From Takakia lepidozioides (Eukaryota; Streptophyta; Takakiopsida; Takakiales; Takakiaceae), in contig CM060731.1 in assembly GCA_030704615.1 (NCBI GenBank), positions 1,862,001-1,922,000 on the forward strand: a DNA stretch of 60,000 nucleotides, in the 5' to 3' direction. The notes below the pieces were generated by a model. That model was given only the letters and a program-made list of their open reading frames with translations. It did not search any database and was not told the origin of the DNA. Every line of letters starts with the position of its first letter. The stretch's first letter is position 1. The position numbers and the translations under genes are program-made. Shown one piece after another: positions 22,043-32,825 of this stretch.

Positions 22043-23930
22043 ATGAAATTTCTAGGGCGTCCTAGGGGTCGTGCTGATGAGCCCAAAACCAATGGCCAGC
22101 TTCTCACTCTGGTGATAGAGAGAAAATTCATTTTGCTCCTCCACCACATCATGCAGTACAAAGCATGTGTCAGGCACATACCCCGCCTCCTTCATCTGCC
22201 CAGACAATCTTCTCAGCTAAGCATGGATTTCCTTAATTATGGGATGTAGTTTGTCATCTACAACAAAGGTGTGCGCCCTATTGCCAACCTCAATGCAGTA
22301 GCGACGTGGCTCCTTCCTAACCCCTCTGACCTTCATCATTTTTCTCACCTTTGCACTATCATCCCACCTGCCAACTGCAACATAGATGTTTGATAGCAAC
22401 ACATAAGTCGCGGCATCTTGTTCATCCCACTTGAGAATAGATGTTGCAGCAGGTTCAGCCATCTCCACATTGCCATGGATTCTGCAGGCACCAAGGCCCT
22501 CCAAACCATAGCATTTGGTTTCATTGGCATTTTGTTAATGAGCTCCTCTGCCTCATCCAATTGCCCCATATGTCCAAGAAGGTCCACCATGCAGCCAAAA
22601 TGCTTTACTGTCGGAGAGACACCATGATCTTGACTCAGGGAATCAAAGTAGCGTCTTCCTTCATCCAGTAGGCTAGTGTGGCTGCATGCAGAGAGAACAC
22701 ATATAAAGGTGATATTGTCTAGCTTCAAGCCTTCCGTTTGCATTCCTTCAAATAGTTGCAGGCTTCCCTATGACAACCATGCTGGGCATATCCTGCAATC
22801 ATAGCATTCCAGGACGCCACATCTCGTTCGGCCATATTGTTGAACACTCCCTTTGCATCCTCCATGCTCCCACATTTGGCATACATGTCCACGAGGGCAT
22901 TGTTCATAGTGACATTTGGTACAATACCAACTCTGACAATGTCACCATGGACCTCTTTGTCCTTTTCCAAGGCTGCCAGGCTTGCACATGCATTGCAAAC
23001 GTGATGTGGTTGGGCTTCACCTCTTCCTGCATCAAATTTTGCTCATATGTCTGCAAAGCCTCAGTCCCGCACCCCTGCTGTGCATATCCTGCAATCATTG
23101 CATTCCACGACACCACATCACGTTCAGCCATAGTGTCGAACACTCCCTTTGAATCTTCAATGCTCCCACATTTGGCATACATGTCGAGAGCTACCAAGCT
23201 TGCACATGCCTTGCAAACACAAACAAACATGATGCAGTCGGGCTTCACCCCTTCCCACATCATCTGCTCAAAGGTCTCCAAAGCCTCCATCTCGCATCCT
23301 TGCATATCCTGCAATCATCCTGTTCCATGACACCACATTTTGTTCAGCCATATTGTCGAACAACCCCTGTGCATCTTCAATGCTCCCACATTTGGCATAC
23401 ATGTCCACCAGGGCAGTGTTCAGAATGACGTCTGGTACTATTCCAACTTTGACGATATCACCATGGACCTCTTTGCCCTTTTCCAAGGCTTCCAGGCTCG
23501 CACACACACTGCAAACGCAAACAAACGTGATATGGTTGGGCTTCACCCCTCCGTGCATAATTTGCTCATAGGTCTCCAAAGCCTCCATCCCACACCCGTA
23601 TTGTGCACATCCTGCGATCATCGCGTTCCATGACACCACATTTCGTTCAGCCATGTTGTCGAACACTCCCTCTGCATCTTCAATAATCCCACATTTGGCA
23701 TACATATCCAGCAAGGCAGTGTTTAGAATGACATCTGGTACCATTCCAGATCTGACAATGTCACCATGGACCTCTTTGCCCTTTTCCAAGGCTGCCAGGC
23801 TCGCACATGCATTGCAAAAGCAAACAAACGTGATGTGGTTGGGCTTCACCTCTTCCTCCATCATTTGCTCATGTCTCCAAAGCCTCGATACCACGCCCAT
23901 GTTGTGCATATCCATATCTTGCGATCAGTC
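22043..23930 (-). pseudogene. PPR-DYW pseudogene, 5' and 3' truncated, minus strand
   Basis: Read from 23,915 downward it shows tandem PLS-type repeats such as NAMIAGCAQYGCGMEALETY and DMYAKCGSIEDAQGLFDNMA. The later part has FICVLSACSHTSLLDEGRRY, then ACRIHGNVEMAE (E region) near 22,490, and a deaminase start with [15 protein letters not shown] (HxE) near 22,090. It breaks off before the CxxCH and DYW end. At least four frame changes occur (near 23,290, 22,950, 22,735, 22,430). One repeat is internally deleted near 23,190, where CASLVAL joins directly to DMYAKCGSIED. The N terminus is missing. It differs clearly from the 18.9-20.9 kb copy, so the two are separate family members. Confidence 0.88.
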
Positions 23931-23940
23931 TGATGAGAGG

Positions 23941-24166
23941 GCAAATCAGGCTGAAATAGATTGAACAAGAAGGTTCCCTCACCACATTGTCCTTGACTTT
24001 GTGTCATGACTGATGGAGGATTCAACCGACCATCAACCCAAAAGGACCTCTTGTATATGCTGCTTGTGTCCATGGTGGGGTAATGTCGGATTGGTCTGTG
24101 AGAACCACCACGGTGCAGCTGAGCAGCCATAGATTGAAACACGACCTCCTAAGACCAAGCTGACCC
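23941..24166 (-). repeat. Dispersed repeat (family B), copy 1; candidate SINE
   Basis: About 225 bp here match 38,633-38,858 in the same orientation, sharing ACCACATTGTCCTT, CCCAAAAGGACC, TGCTGCTTGT and CACGGTG(C/T)AGCTGAGCAG. On the minus strand the right end contains AGGTCGTGTTTCAATCT, which resembles a tRNA B-box, about 25 bases downstream of GGAGGGTCAGCTTGG. That would fit a tRNA-derived SINE on the minus strand, but an A-box is not clear. Confidence 0.6.
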
Positions 24167-24212
24167 TCCTAAGCACCTTGTAAACACCAAAGAAAAATAC
24201 CAAATCGTGATA

Positions 24213-24494
24213 CTAACAGGAAGAGCCAAACTTCTTCACCTCATACATTAAGAGAAAGCCACACCTTACGATTACGGTTGTCCCACCATCGTGAAGGATC
24301 TTTAAAGAACTCATGCTAGCTCCGCTCCGTGCTCCAAGGTAGACTTTTGTGCCCGAAAATCCAGCAGCATCAACATTTTGCCAAGTTCCTTTACGGAGGG
24401 GTGCTAGTGAGCTTTCAACAACATTCATGCTGGTCACTTTAGGCTCCATTGGACTCTCCACAATGAGGACATACAAACATGTCCAAACGTACAC
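24213..24494 (-). other. Unassigned open frame of about 93 codons
   Basis: The frame includes KVTSMNVVESSLAPLRKG and FSGTKVYLGARSGASMSSL and has a more protein-like composition than neighbouring random frames. It ends SSC-stop at 24,213. I do not recognise it. It may be an exon fragment of a host gene carried in with repeats, or chance. Confidence 0.25.
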
Positions 24495-24577
24495 AGATGT
24501 TAAACCAGCTTATGTCTGCAGTGTGGAGATTTTGGAGTGGTCTCTGAAAACTTGTTTGGGCGTACTCCCCAAACACG

Positions 24578-25064
24578 ATTTTTGAAAGAGGGCATGATGT
24601 ATGCTTGGGATGCCATGTAGCATGGGGAGGATGAAGGCATGCAGGGGCGATGTCATGCATGAGGGCATGATGGGAGGAGGGATGGGGATGTGGGAGAGGG
24701 CACGTCTCTGTCCTGGCAACGGGAACATGAGGCGCGGGAAAGCATGCCGCGCGGCAGCAGCCGCGCGGTGCGCGGGCATTGGAGCGGGGGGTGGGCGTGG
24801 GGTGGGGGGGGGTCCACGCTGGCAGAACCGGGCCCCTCGCATTCACATCTAATGCTTGGCGAAAGCCCTCCACAAGGAGGGGTGCACGGGCTTGGTCTCA
24901 TGATTTTTGGACCTGCGGTGTGGGAGATGTGGAATTTCAAGTACTTTGGGTCGTTGGATATTCACAAAAAAAATGCAAAGTGGGCATGCCTCGAGAGGAG
25001 AGATATCAAGGGAAAGGTCTCCGGTTCAAATTTGGTCGTAGGCTCTATGGAAAAAAAATGATGT
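24578..25064 (-). repeat. GC-rich dispersed repeat (family A), inverted copy, followed by a family-A right arm
   Basis: 24,578-24,850 is the reverse complement of much of 18,030-18,310, with an extra insert at about 24,715-24,780 that is rich in GCGCGG. From 24,860, blocks GGGGTGCACGGGCTTGGTCT, GGAGATGTGGAATTTCAAGT and GAGAGATATCAAGGG match 32,455-32,650. GGTTCAAATTTGGTC (25,023) is B-box-like. The chromovirus at 25,070 inserted at the end of this repeat. Confidence 0.7.
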
Positions 25065-25069
25065 TATAT

Positions 25070-25796
25070 TGTCGCGCACCTCACTTCGGTAAGTTCCCCT
25101 TCAAGTCATAGTTACTCGCTTTGATGCGCGCGCCTAACTCCCAACCTGGCCGCCAGGGCCAACTTGGAGCTTCGGCTGCTCACCGGGACATAACGGTCCC
25201 CCTTTACTCTTCCACCAGACCCTCCACCAATTTGAGCCTAGTGGAAATTCCCTTTGGTAGATGGCAGTCCGGAATAGCTCCCCACTCCTTGGTCGCTTTC
25301 CGGCTCGCTCGCTTACTCACTAGTTTTCGGTCACCAACGGGCTTGCACCGTTCTCGGGGTTACTACTCCCTATATATACTTCTGTGACTGTCCGCGGGGG
25401 TTTCACAAACAACTATGCCATTTTATGGCGAACCACCACGAAGACCCTTGATCCTTGGTGATGAGTCGCGGTGAGTCTTGGCCCACCCACCACGGCCTCA
25501 TTGGACCGTGATGAGTCCCAAGACTCCCCACGACTCCCACCGCAAGGTCTCCGCCCCATGGTGAGTTCTATGCCACCCCCACTAAGTCCCACTAAGCTAC
25601 CACCACCCCTTGTGGAGCCACCCCCACCGCAACCCGGTGTGCGGGGCTCCACCTAGTGAGCGCCTCCGCCTCCTTGAGTGCCTTGGGCACTCAAGGGTGC
25701 TTCAGCCCCCCGTACCTATCGCTACCACTGCCCCCACCATAGAGGCAGCCCCTCCTGCGTCCCGACCCCCTGCCCTCAAGGCAAAGGGCCGTGATA
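25070..25796 (-). repeat. 3' LTR of the chromovirus
   Basis: About 727 bp with high identity to 31,321-32,048. One end is TGTCGCGCAC on the plus strand. The other end has decayed from GCGACA to GTGATA. It includes a stable hairpin, CTTGAGTGCC-loop-GGCACTCAAG, at about 25,672-25,695. Confidence 0.95.
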
Positions 25797-26704
25797 CACA
25801 CCCCTACCAACAGGGAGTCGATGTCCTCATCGACTTGTCCATTTTGTAGAAACGAACATCCAAGTTGCGGCGTCCCACATCAAGGAGTTTGTTTCCGTAC
25901 CAAGGTGTCCCATGGCAAAGAACCAAACTCCACACTTGACTCTACTCTCCACTAGCTAGTTCGGCCGACTTCCTCCAAGTCCCGGCCAAGGGTGGAGCTT
26001 CTCAAGCTCCTCCCAGTGCACTCTTCTTGGCCTACTTCAAGGCCAAGGAACGATCCTCCCCGAGGATCGAATCGCCTTACTGCAATAACATTGCTTGCGA
26101 CCGCTCATGATGTCGCTTTTGGCATCACCTTGAGCAAAGGTTCACCTTGAACCCTTTTTGACTAGGAAGATAACCTTGGGCTAACCATGCGCCCCAATCA
26201 CTACAATTGGGTCCGCCTTGGAATGTTGGCCTGAGGTATGGGAACACGCCGAAGCCGCACTACGACTTCGTCCCCAGGCTACACGATTATAGTACGTGAA
26301 CGGAAGCACGTAGCTTCCGCGTTAGCCCGCACTACAAGGCAACCCCCTCGGTAGCACGCAGTTATAGTATGCGCACGCGCTAGGTGCGCACTAGCACGTG
26401 AACTCCCAAGGAAGGCACAAGTTTCCTTGCCCCTTGGATGGGAGTCACCCGATTTCGGCACTACGCAAACACACGATTAATCCAATTTACCTCTCCCACT
26501 TTTGTAAGCTAGCATGCATTCTACACACTAGCCAACCATACCACGCATCACCATTCCAAACAAAATAGGACGCACAACATTTGGAAACCATTTCATTTAT
26601 AACAAAATTTGTACAATACAAGTTTTTTGCAATCGGATTCCTGAGTTAGTTAAGCCACGCTAAGCATGCATTTCCTCCCCCACGATCCAAGGTTGATGTC
26701 TCCA
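25797..26704 (-). other. Chromovirus 3' noncoding region with conserved hairpins
   Basis: Lies between the end of pol (26,705) and the 3' LTR. It contains perfect or near-perfect stems, for example CGATCCTC/GAGGATCG (about 26,051), GGAAGC/GCTTCC (about 26,300) and AAGGAA/TTCCTT (about 26,409). The same stems recur in the second chromovirus copy at 55,700-56,125. Confidence 0.6.
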
Positions 26705-29700
26705 TCAACGTTTCTTCCGCTTTTGAGGTCGCCCTTTGAAAGCTGCAACCGCCTCGGATGCGTTTCCCATTTCTGAGGCACGCACCCAAGATGCCTCCAC
26801 ATGTTGATAGCCCTTCCATTTCACGAGATACTCCGTTTCTCGATTCTTGAACCTCCTCGACTTAAGCACTGCCTCCACCTCGTACTCAGGTTCATTTTCA
26901 TGATCCAACAGCACAGGTGGCGAACGCAACACTTGATGCCGATTCGGACGCACTTCATCTTTGAAGTAAGGCTTCAAAAGGGAGACGTGGTATACCGGAT
27001 GCACCTTGTTATTTTCCGGCAGCTCCAATTCATACACATTCTCATTCATAACTTTCCGGATGCGAATGGGTCTCGCATACGGATGTACGAACTTCGGACT
27101 CACTTCCGGAGGTAGTCGGAAATTCTTGTTGTTCAACCAGACCTCCGTGCCTGCCTCAAACTTAACTTCCCTCCGCTTCCAATTCGTCTGCCGTTCATAC
27201 CATTTCCTAGCTTTGGCAATGTTGTACTTTGCAAGCTTCAACAAACGATCGCGTTCTTCCAGCACCGTTGCTGTTGTCGGTTCCTCAACGTCTTGGGCGG
27301 CCCAACTTGTCGGCACCAGAGGTGTTTTTCCATAGACCAATACAAAAGGGGAAACTCCCGTTGCGGAGTGTTTTGTGTTATTATAACAGAACTCTGCCGC
27401 ATCCAAGTGCTCCACCTAGTCCGATTGGTCTGCCGACACGTAATTCCGCAAGATCTGCTTCACCATGGAATTCACCCTTTCTGTTTGGCCGTCCGTCGTA
27501 GGTCGGAAGGCGGTGCTCATCTTGAGCCTCGTCCCCATCTTCTTCCAAAGTGCCCTCCAAAATTTACTCGTAAACTTTGGATCGCGGTCCGAGACAATAT
27601 CTTTCGGGAGTCCATGATGCTTGAAGACGTGGGCGAAGTAAAGTCACCCCGTCTCCTGCGCCGTTGCCGTCTCCTTGGTGGGGATGAAATGGCCCATTTT
27701 ACTGAACCTATCCACCACCACCACCATGATCGCATTGAATCCTTTTGACAGCGGCATAGCAGTCATGAAATCCATCGAGACACTTTCCCAAGACCCCTCT
27801 GGAATCGGCCAAGGTTATAACAGCCCCGCTTGCTTTTTGTACTCGCTCCGGTTTTGTTGGCATGTGGTGCATGTCTTGACATACTCCTCGGCCTCCTCCC
27901 TCAGTTTAGGCCAGAAATACTCTTTCTTCAAGAGTGCCGCGGTGCGCTTGGCTCCGTCGTGGCCTGCAAGCGGGCCATCATGGCATTCTCTCAAGAGACT
28001 ATCTCTGATCCCTCCCTTTGGCATGTAGAGATGCTTTTGCTTATACCGGAGCAGTCCATTTTGCAAGTGGACTGCGATTTAACCCCCATCCTCAAGTCCC
28101 GCATCACGGACTTTGCCATCTCATCCTTCCGGTAAGCCTTCCGGATCTTCCTTTGGAGCGCCGTCTCGCCCCTGTACACCAACAAGAGCTGTTGCTTTCT
28201 ACTTAAAGCATCGGCCACCACATTTTCCCGTCCCGGTTTGTACTGGATATCCACGTCGAACACTGCCAAAGTATCTTGCCACCTAAGTTGTTTTGGGGAC
28301 AACTTAGGCTGCGTGGCAAAATACTTCACCGTGACATTGTCCGTGAACACCTTCACCGGGTTGGAACCAACATAGTGGCGCCAAAGCTCAAAGCAATGCA
28401 CCACCGCCTTCTTTCATTCTCATGCGTAGGCCACCGTCGCTCCACTTCATTCAGTTTCTTACTTTCGTAAGTCACTGGACGTCCATCCTGCATGAGTACA
28501 CCCCCTATTGCGAAGTCCGACGCATCCGTATGAATCTCAAATGGATGGTCAAACTCCGGGATTTTGAGGACTGGAGCTTCCGCCATCCGCTGCTTCAACT
28601 TGGCAAAAGCTTGGCCACAAAAGGTGTTCCATACCCAGACTTTGGATTTACACAGAAGGTTTGACAGTGGCCCCGCGATCTTGGCAAAATTTCTCACATA
28701 CTTCCGGTAATAGGAGGCGAGTCCTAGGAAGGATCGCACTCCCGAGACCGAAGTCGGAGGCTCCCAATCCAAGATCGCTCTCACCTTCTTATCATCCATT
28801 TTGATCCTATCCTGTGTAATCACATGCCCCAGGAACTTCACTTTTGTGACCCCGAATTCGCACTTTGAAGCTTTGGCATACAACTTCCCTTCTCGCAATT
28901 TCTGGAACACCCTTTTGAGGTGCTCTAGGTGCTCTTCCTTTGTTTTCGAGTACACTAGTATGTCGTCGATGTATACGATCACAAAGTCATCCAACCACTC
29001 CTAGAAAAGGCTGTTCATTAGCGTGCTAAAGGTCACGGGTGCATTGGTGAGCCCAAAAGGCATCACCAAGAACTCATACGAACCATATCTTGTCCTGCAC
29101 GCAGTCTTCTCCTCATCTCCTTCTGCCACTCGGATCTGATGATACCCGGAGCGCAAATCGATCCGGCTGAAATACTTCGCTCTTGCCAACCGATCGAAGA
29201 GGTCGTCGATCCTTGGCAAAGGGTACCGGTTCTTGATAGTCACCTTATTCAGGGCCCTGTAATCGACACACATCCGCAGCGTCCCATCCTTCTTGTCTGC
29301 GAATAGCACCGGGGCTCCGTAAGGTGACTTACTCGGCCGGATGTACCCCTTTGACATTAGATCCTTGAGCTGAGTCTTCAGCTCGACCAACTCTTTGTGG
29401 CTCAACCGGTAGGGTGCCTTGGCAGGTGGTTCCGATCCCGGTATCACCTCAATCTTGTGGTCAACTTGCCTTCGCGGTGGCAAGCCGCTAGGTAAATCCT
29501 CCGGCATCACATCCTTGTATTTCTCCAAGATCCCCTTGATCCAATCTGGGCTTGGCTCCCTATCGCCTTCTCCTTTCACTTGTCTTACGTAAAGCAAAAA
29601 CTGGGGCTCGTGTGGCTCCTCCGCGGCCCACTCCCTTGCTGACAGAAGGTTTATTCGCCCTCCCATGGGTTTGGGCGTTTCCGACACTCGTAAAACTTCG

Positions 29701-29990
29701 CCATCATTCCCACATGGCAGCGTGACTACTCTCTTGCGGCCATCTATGACTGCTCTGGATTTGCTCAAAAAGGTCATCCCCAAAATGAAATCCACTCCAT
29801 CGATCTCGTAAATGGTGAAGTTCTCACGTCCCTCCCAACTCCCCAGTTGAAGAGGAACATCGAACGCCAACCTCGTCGCCAATTGTGGTTCTCCTTTGGC
29901 AAAACGCACCTCAATAGAGGCCCCCATGTCACTTGTTGGGAGCCCCAACTTTCATGCCGTTGCCGGTGTCATGAAGGAGTGCGACGCTCA
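26705..29990 (-). pseudogene. Chromovirus pol: protease, RT, RNase H, integrase, chromodomain, with stops and frameshifts
   Basis: Minus-strand order: protease LLVDT-stop-ASHSF (about 29,990); [22 protein letters not shown] and YIDDILVYS (about 28,960); RNase H FEIHTDASDFAIGGVL (about 28,530); integrase zinc site ECHDGPLAGH with CTTCQ (about 27,880-27,990); integrase core SMDFMTAMP, SDRDPKF, DGQTERVN (27,770-27,450); chromodomain EYLVKWKGYQHVEASWV (about 26,780-26,840) and basic tail KRKKR. Stops interrupt at the protease (two), before the RT YIDD block (29,001), before the integrase core (27,818), near 27,641 and near 27,416; frames change near 28,400 and 28,065. Three stops, compared with the 54.4-kb copy, are CAA to TAA, CGA to TGA and TGG to TAG. 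Confidence 0.92.
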
Positions 29991-31265
29991 TGTGTCCACC
30001 AACAACGGCACGTTAGTTCCGGAAATTATCCCATCCACAAACAACTGACTTCCTTTACGTAGGGCGCCAGTTTCCTGATACAACTCACAAGAGTAGTTGC
30101 CTACCTTGCAAGTCTTGGCGACCACCCCTTCCACCAAGCGGCTGATGGACTCTTCCGACAGCTCTGTGGTCGCCCGAGTCATGCTCAATTGTCGGGGCTT
30201 TGCGCACTTCTTAGCCATGTGCCCGGGCTCCCCGCAATTAAAGCACACTCCATCGAAGGTCATCTTTTGTCCGCCATAAGGCGTCGCACCTGATTTTCCT
30301 TTCGGAGCACCGGGTGTCGTCTTGGCGTGTGAAGGCCCTCCCTTCGATTTCCACGTGCCATTGTCACCGCGTGGCCTATCCCACTTCTTTTCCGGTCGAA
30401 AGGCGTCACCCTCCCGCCGGGTCTTCTTGTGGTTCAGCTCCGTACGGCCTTGTCTTTTGCTCCTAGGGACATCCAAGAAGCATTCAGCCCTCTCAATTGC
30501 CTCATTCAAAGTCTTAGGTGGCTTCTCCTCCAACTTCCGTCTAGCCCATGGGGCCAGTCCTGCCACAAAGTTGAAGACCATTTCTGGTTCTGTCATGTCC
30601 GCAACTTCCAGCAACAGCACATTGAAAGCCTGAACATATCCCCGAATGTCATCTGTTTGCTTCAAATTCCTCATCTTGTCCCGGTCGAGCCAGGACGCGT
30701 TGAGGGGCACAAACTGTCTCTTCATCAGTTCCTTGAACCCACTCCAGTTCAAGGTTTCTGGGTTTGGACCTTGGTCGTGAAGGCGTTTCTGCCACCATTG
30801 TTGAGCATAGCCCCTTAAATAGGTGGGAGCCACTTCCACCCGATCCTTGTCACTCAACTTGGCCGCCCGGAAGTACTGCTCTAGCTCCAAGAGCCAGGTG
30901 TTGAGTGCCTTCCAATTTTGGACGCCCTCGAAGGTGTCGGGTTCCTTAGGCTTCACCTTAAACTTTGCCTTAGTAGAAGTGGCATTAGCCGCCTTCAACA
31001 CGTCTTTCAACGTCCCGCCAAACTGCGCCAACAACCCTTCCCAAAAGGCTGCTGGCATGGGAGGCATCTGTTGGTCTGTCGGAGCTCTCAGGGATTCCTC
31101 GGGCTCCGACTCCTCAGATTCCTCCCGTTCTTGAGCGGCCTCGCTTTCAAAAGCATGCATCGCTTCCTCAAATGGCCGCTTCGGTGACACGTCGCCCCCA
31201 TCGGGCTCACTAGGATAATCATCTTTCGGGCCGTTCCGCTTTCGCTTTGGCTTGCCCGACCCCAT
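29988..31265 (-). CDS. Chromovirus gag (capsid and nucleocapsid), open frame to the start of protease
   Basis: 425 codons from ATG at 31,265 (MGSGKPKRKRN) to a stop inside the protease active site. It has a charged N terminus, a capsid domain of Retrotrans_gag type (WLELEQYFRAAKL, YAQQWWQKRLHDQGPN), and one CCHC zinc knuckle, CFNCGEPGHMAKKC, near 30,203-30,245. Gag and pol share a frame, so the product was probably a single Gag-Pol precursor, as in many chromoviruses. Gag itself is uninterrupted although pol is dead. Confidence 0.9.
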   Translation of the reverse strand: MGSGKPKRKRNGPKDDYPSEPDGGDVSPKRPFEEAMHAFESEAAQEREESEESEPEESLRAPTDQQMPPMPAAFWEGLLAQFGGTLKDVLKAANATSTKAKFKVKPKEPDTFEGVQNWKALNTWLLELEQYFRAAKLSDKDRVEVAPTYLRGYAQQWWQKRLHDQGPNPETLNWSGFKELMKRQFVPLNASWLDRDKMRNLKQTDDIRGYVQAFNVLLLEVADMTEPEMVFNFVAGLAPWARRKLEEKPPKTLNEAIERAECFLDVPRSKRQGRTELNHKKTRREGDAFRPEKKWDRPRGDNGTWKSKGGPSHAKTTPGAPKGKSGATPYGGQKMTFDGVCFNCGEPGHMAKKCAKPRQLSMTRATTELSEESISRLVEGVVAKTCKVGNYSCELYQETGALRKGSQLFVDGIISGTNVPLLVDT

Positions 31266-31306
31266 GATGAGGCCAAACCCAAGGACGATCGCGTACTGAA
31301 CTCTAA

Positions 31307-31320
31307 GCTCTGATACCAAG
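31307..31320 (-). promoter_or_regulatory. Primer-binding site for initiator tRNA-Met
   Basis: Immediately inside the 5' LTR the minus strand reads CTTGGTATCAGAGC. TGGTATCAGAGC is the standard complement to the 3' end of plant initiator tRNA-Met used to prime minus-strand synthesis. Confidence 0.92.
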
Positions 31321-32048
31321 TGTCGCGCACCTCACTTCGGTAAGTTCCCCTTCAAGTCATAGTTACTCGCTTTGATGCGCGCACCTAACTCCCAACCTGG
31401 CCGCCAGGGCCAACTTGGAGCTTCGGCTGCTCACCGGGACATAACGGTCCCCCTTTACTCTTCCACCAGACCCTCCACCAATTTGAACCTAGTGGAAATT
31501 CCCTTTGGTAGATGGCAGTGAGGAATAGCTCCCCACTCCTTGGTCGCTTTCCGGCTCGTTCGCTTACTCACTAGTTTTCGGTCACCAACGGGCTTGCACC
31601 GTTCTCGGGGTTACTACTCCCTATATATACTTCTGTGACTGTCCGCGGGGGTTTCACAAACAACCATGCCATTTTATGGCGAACCACCACGAAGACCCTC
31701 GATTCCCGGTGATGAGTCGCGGTGAGTCTTGGCCCACCCACCACGGCCTCATTGGACCGTGATGAGTCCCAAGACTCCCCACGATTCCCACCGCAAGGTC
31801 TCCGCCCCATGGTGAGTCCTATGCCACCCCCACTAAGTCCCACTAAGCTACCACCACCCCTTGTGGAGCCACCCCCACCGCAACCCGGTGTGCGGGGCTC
31901 CACCTAGTGAGCGCCTCCGCCTCCTTGAGTGCCTTGGGCACTCAAGGGTGCTTCAGCCCCCCCGTACCTATCGCTACCACTGCCCCCACCACAGAGGTAG
32001 CCCCTCCTGCGTTCCGACCCCCTGCCCTCAAGGCAAAGGGTCGCGACA
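31321..32048 (-). repeat. 5' LTR of the chromovirus
   Basis: 728 bp. The ends are TGTCGCG and CGCGACA, a 7-bp terminal inverted repeat. It contains the CTTGAGTGCC/GGCACTCAAG hairpin. On the minus strand the LTR carries TATATATAGGGAG (plus-strand 31,618-31,630), a plausible TATA box for the element promoter. Confidence 0.93.
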
Positions 32049-32053
32049 TATAT

Positions 32054-32825
32054 GGCTAAAACGAATTTCAAGTACTTTTTGTCGCTGGACATTAGTTGGA
32101 GCCTCGAGAGGAAAGATATCAAGGGAGAGGTCTCCGGTTCAAATCTGGTCATAGGCTCTGTGGAAAAAAAATGCATTTGGACTTAGATGACATTGGACCC
32201 TTGGGCCAACGGCAGAGGCTACCTTAGAGGTTGCACTTGGGCCTCGACATAGGAGACGCACTTCCATACATAGGAGATTGCACTTGGGCTTAGATGACAC
32301 TTGACACTTGGGCCAATGGCACAGGCTGCCCTAGTCAATATATGAAACGAGACGTTTATTTTGTTTGTTTTGTTTTGTTTTATTTGTAGATTTGAGATGT
32401 CCCCAACCACGAGGCCCGAGCCCTGGTGCTTGGTACCATTGGAAAGCCCTTGACGAGGAGGGGTGCACGGGCTTGGTCTCATGATTTTTGGACCTGCGGT
32501 GTGGGAGATGTGGAATTTCAAGTACTTTGGGTCGCTGGAAATTCTCGAAAAATAGCAAAATGGGAATTCATGAGACAATGGTTGGAGCCTCGAGATGAGA
32601 GATATCAAGGGAAAGGTCTCCAGTTCAAATTTGGTCGTAGGCTCTGTGGGAAAAAAATGCATTTGGACCTAGATGACATTGGACCCTTGGGCCAACGGCA
32701 GAGGCTACCCTAGAGGTCGCACTTGGGCCTCGACATAGGAGACGCACTTGCATACATAGGAGATTGCATTTGGGCTTAGATGACACTTGACACTTGGGCC
32801 AACGGCACAGGCTACCCTAGTGAGG
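32054..32825 (+). repeat. Family-A repeat with an internal direct duplication of about 290 bp
   Basis: 32,068-32,336 and 32,514-32,822 repeat the same series: ATTTCAAGTACTTT, GGAGCCTCGAGA, AGATATCAAGGG, GGTCTCC-GTTCAAAT, GCATTTGGAC, GACACTTGGGCC and GGCACAGGCT(A/G)CCCTAG. Between them lies a T-rich run and a copy of the family-A left arm. The chromovirus sits at the left edge of the first unit, so the repeat was there first. Confidence 0.8.

Larger units (their letters stand above)
25070..32048 (-). mobile_element. Full-length Ty3/gypsy chromovirus (LTR retrotransposon), minus orientation, inactive
   Basis: Two LTRs flank a gag-pol region whose order (gag, protease, RT, RNase H, integrase, chromodomain) defines Ty3/gypsy; the chromodomain makes it a chromovirus. 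The flanks carry a perfect 5-bp target duplication TATAT (25,065-25,069 and 32,049-32,053), proving a single insertion into a family-A repeat. The LTRs differ by about 17 substitutions and one indel in 728 bp (counted by eye, about 2.3%). Six in-frame stops and at least two frameshifts inactivate pol. A purine-rich stretch (GGTAGGGGTGTG on the minus strand) next to the 3' LTR is a likely polypurine tract. Confidence 0.95.

Noticed and set aside
25471-25849. Proline-rich open frames in and next to the LTRs
   Set aside because: They lie within the chromovirus LTR, recur in each LTR copy with frame breaks, and represent noncoding LTR sequence.
27517-27735. Basic minus-strand frame with RRRQRRRRRGDF
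   Set aside because: It is an overlapping frame of the integrase region of pol and not an independent gene.
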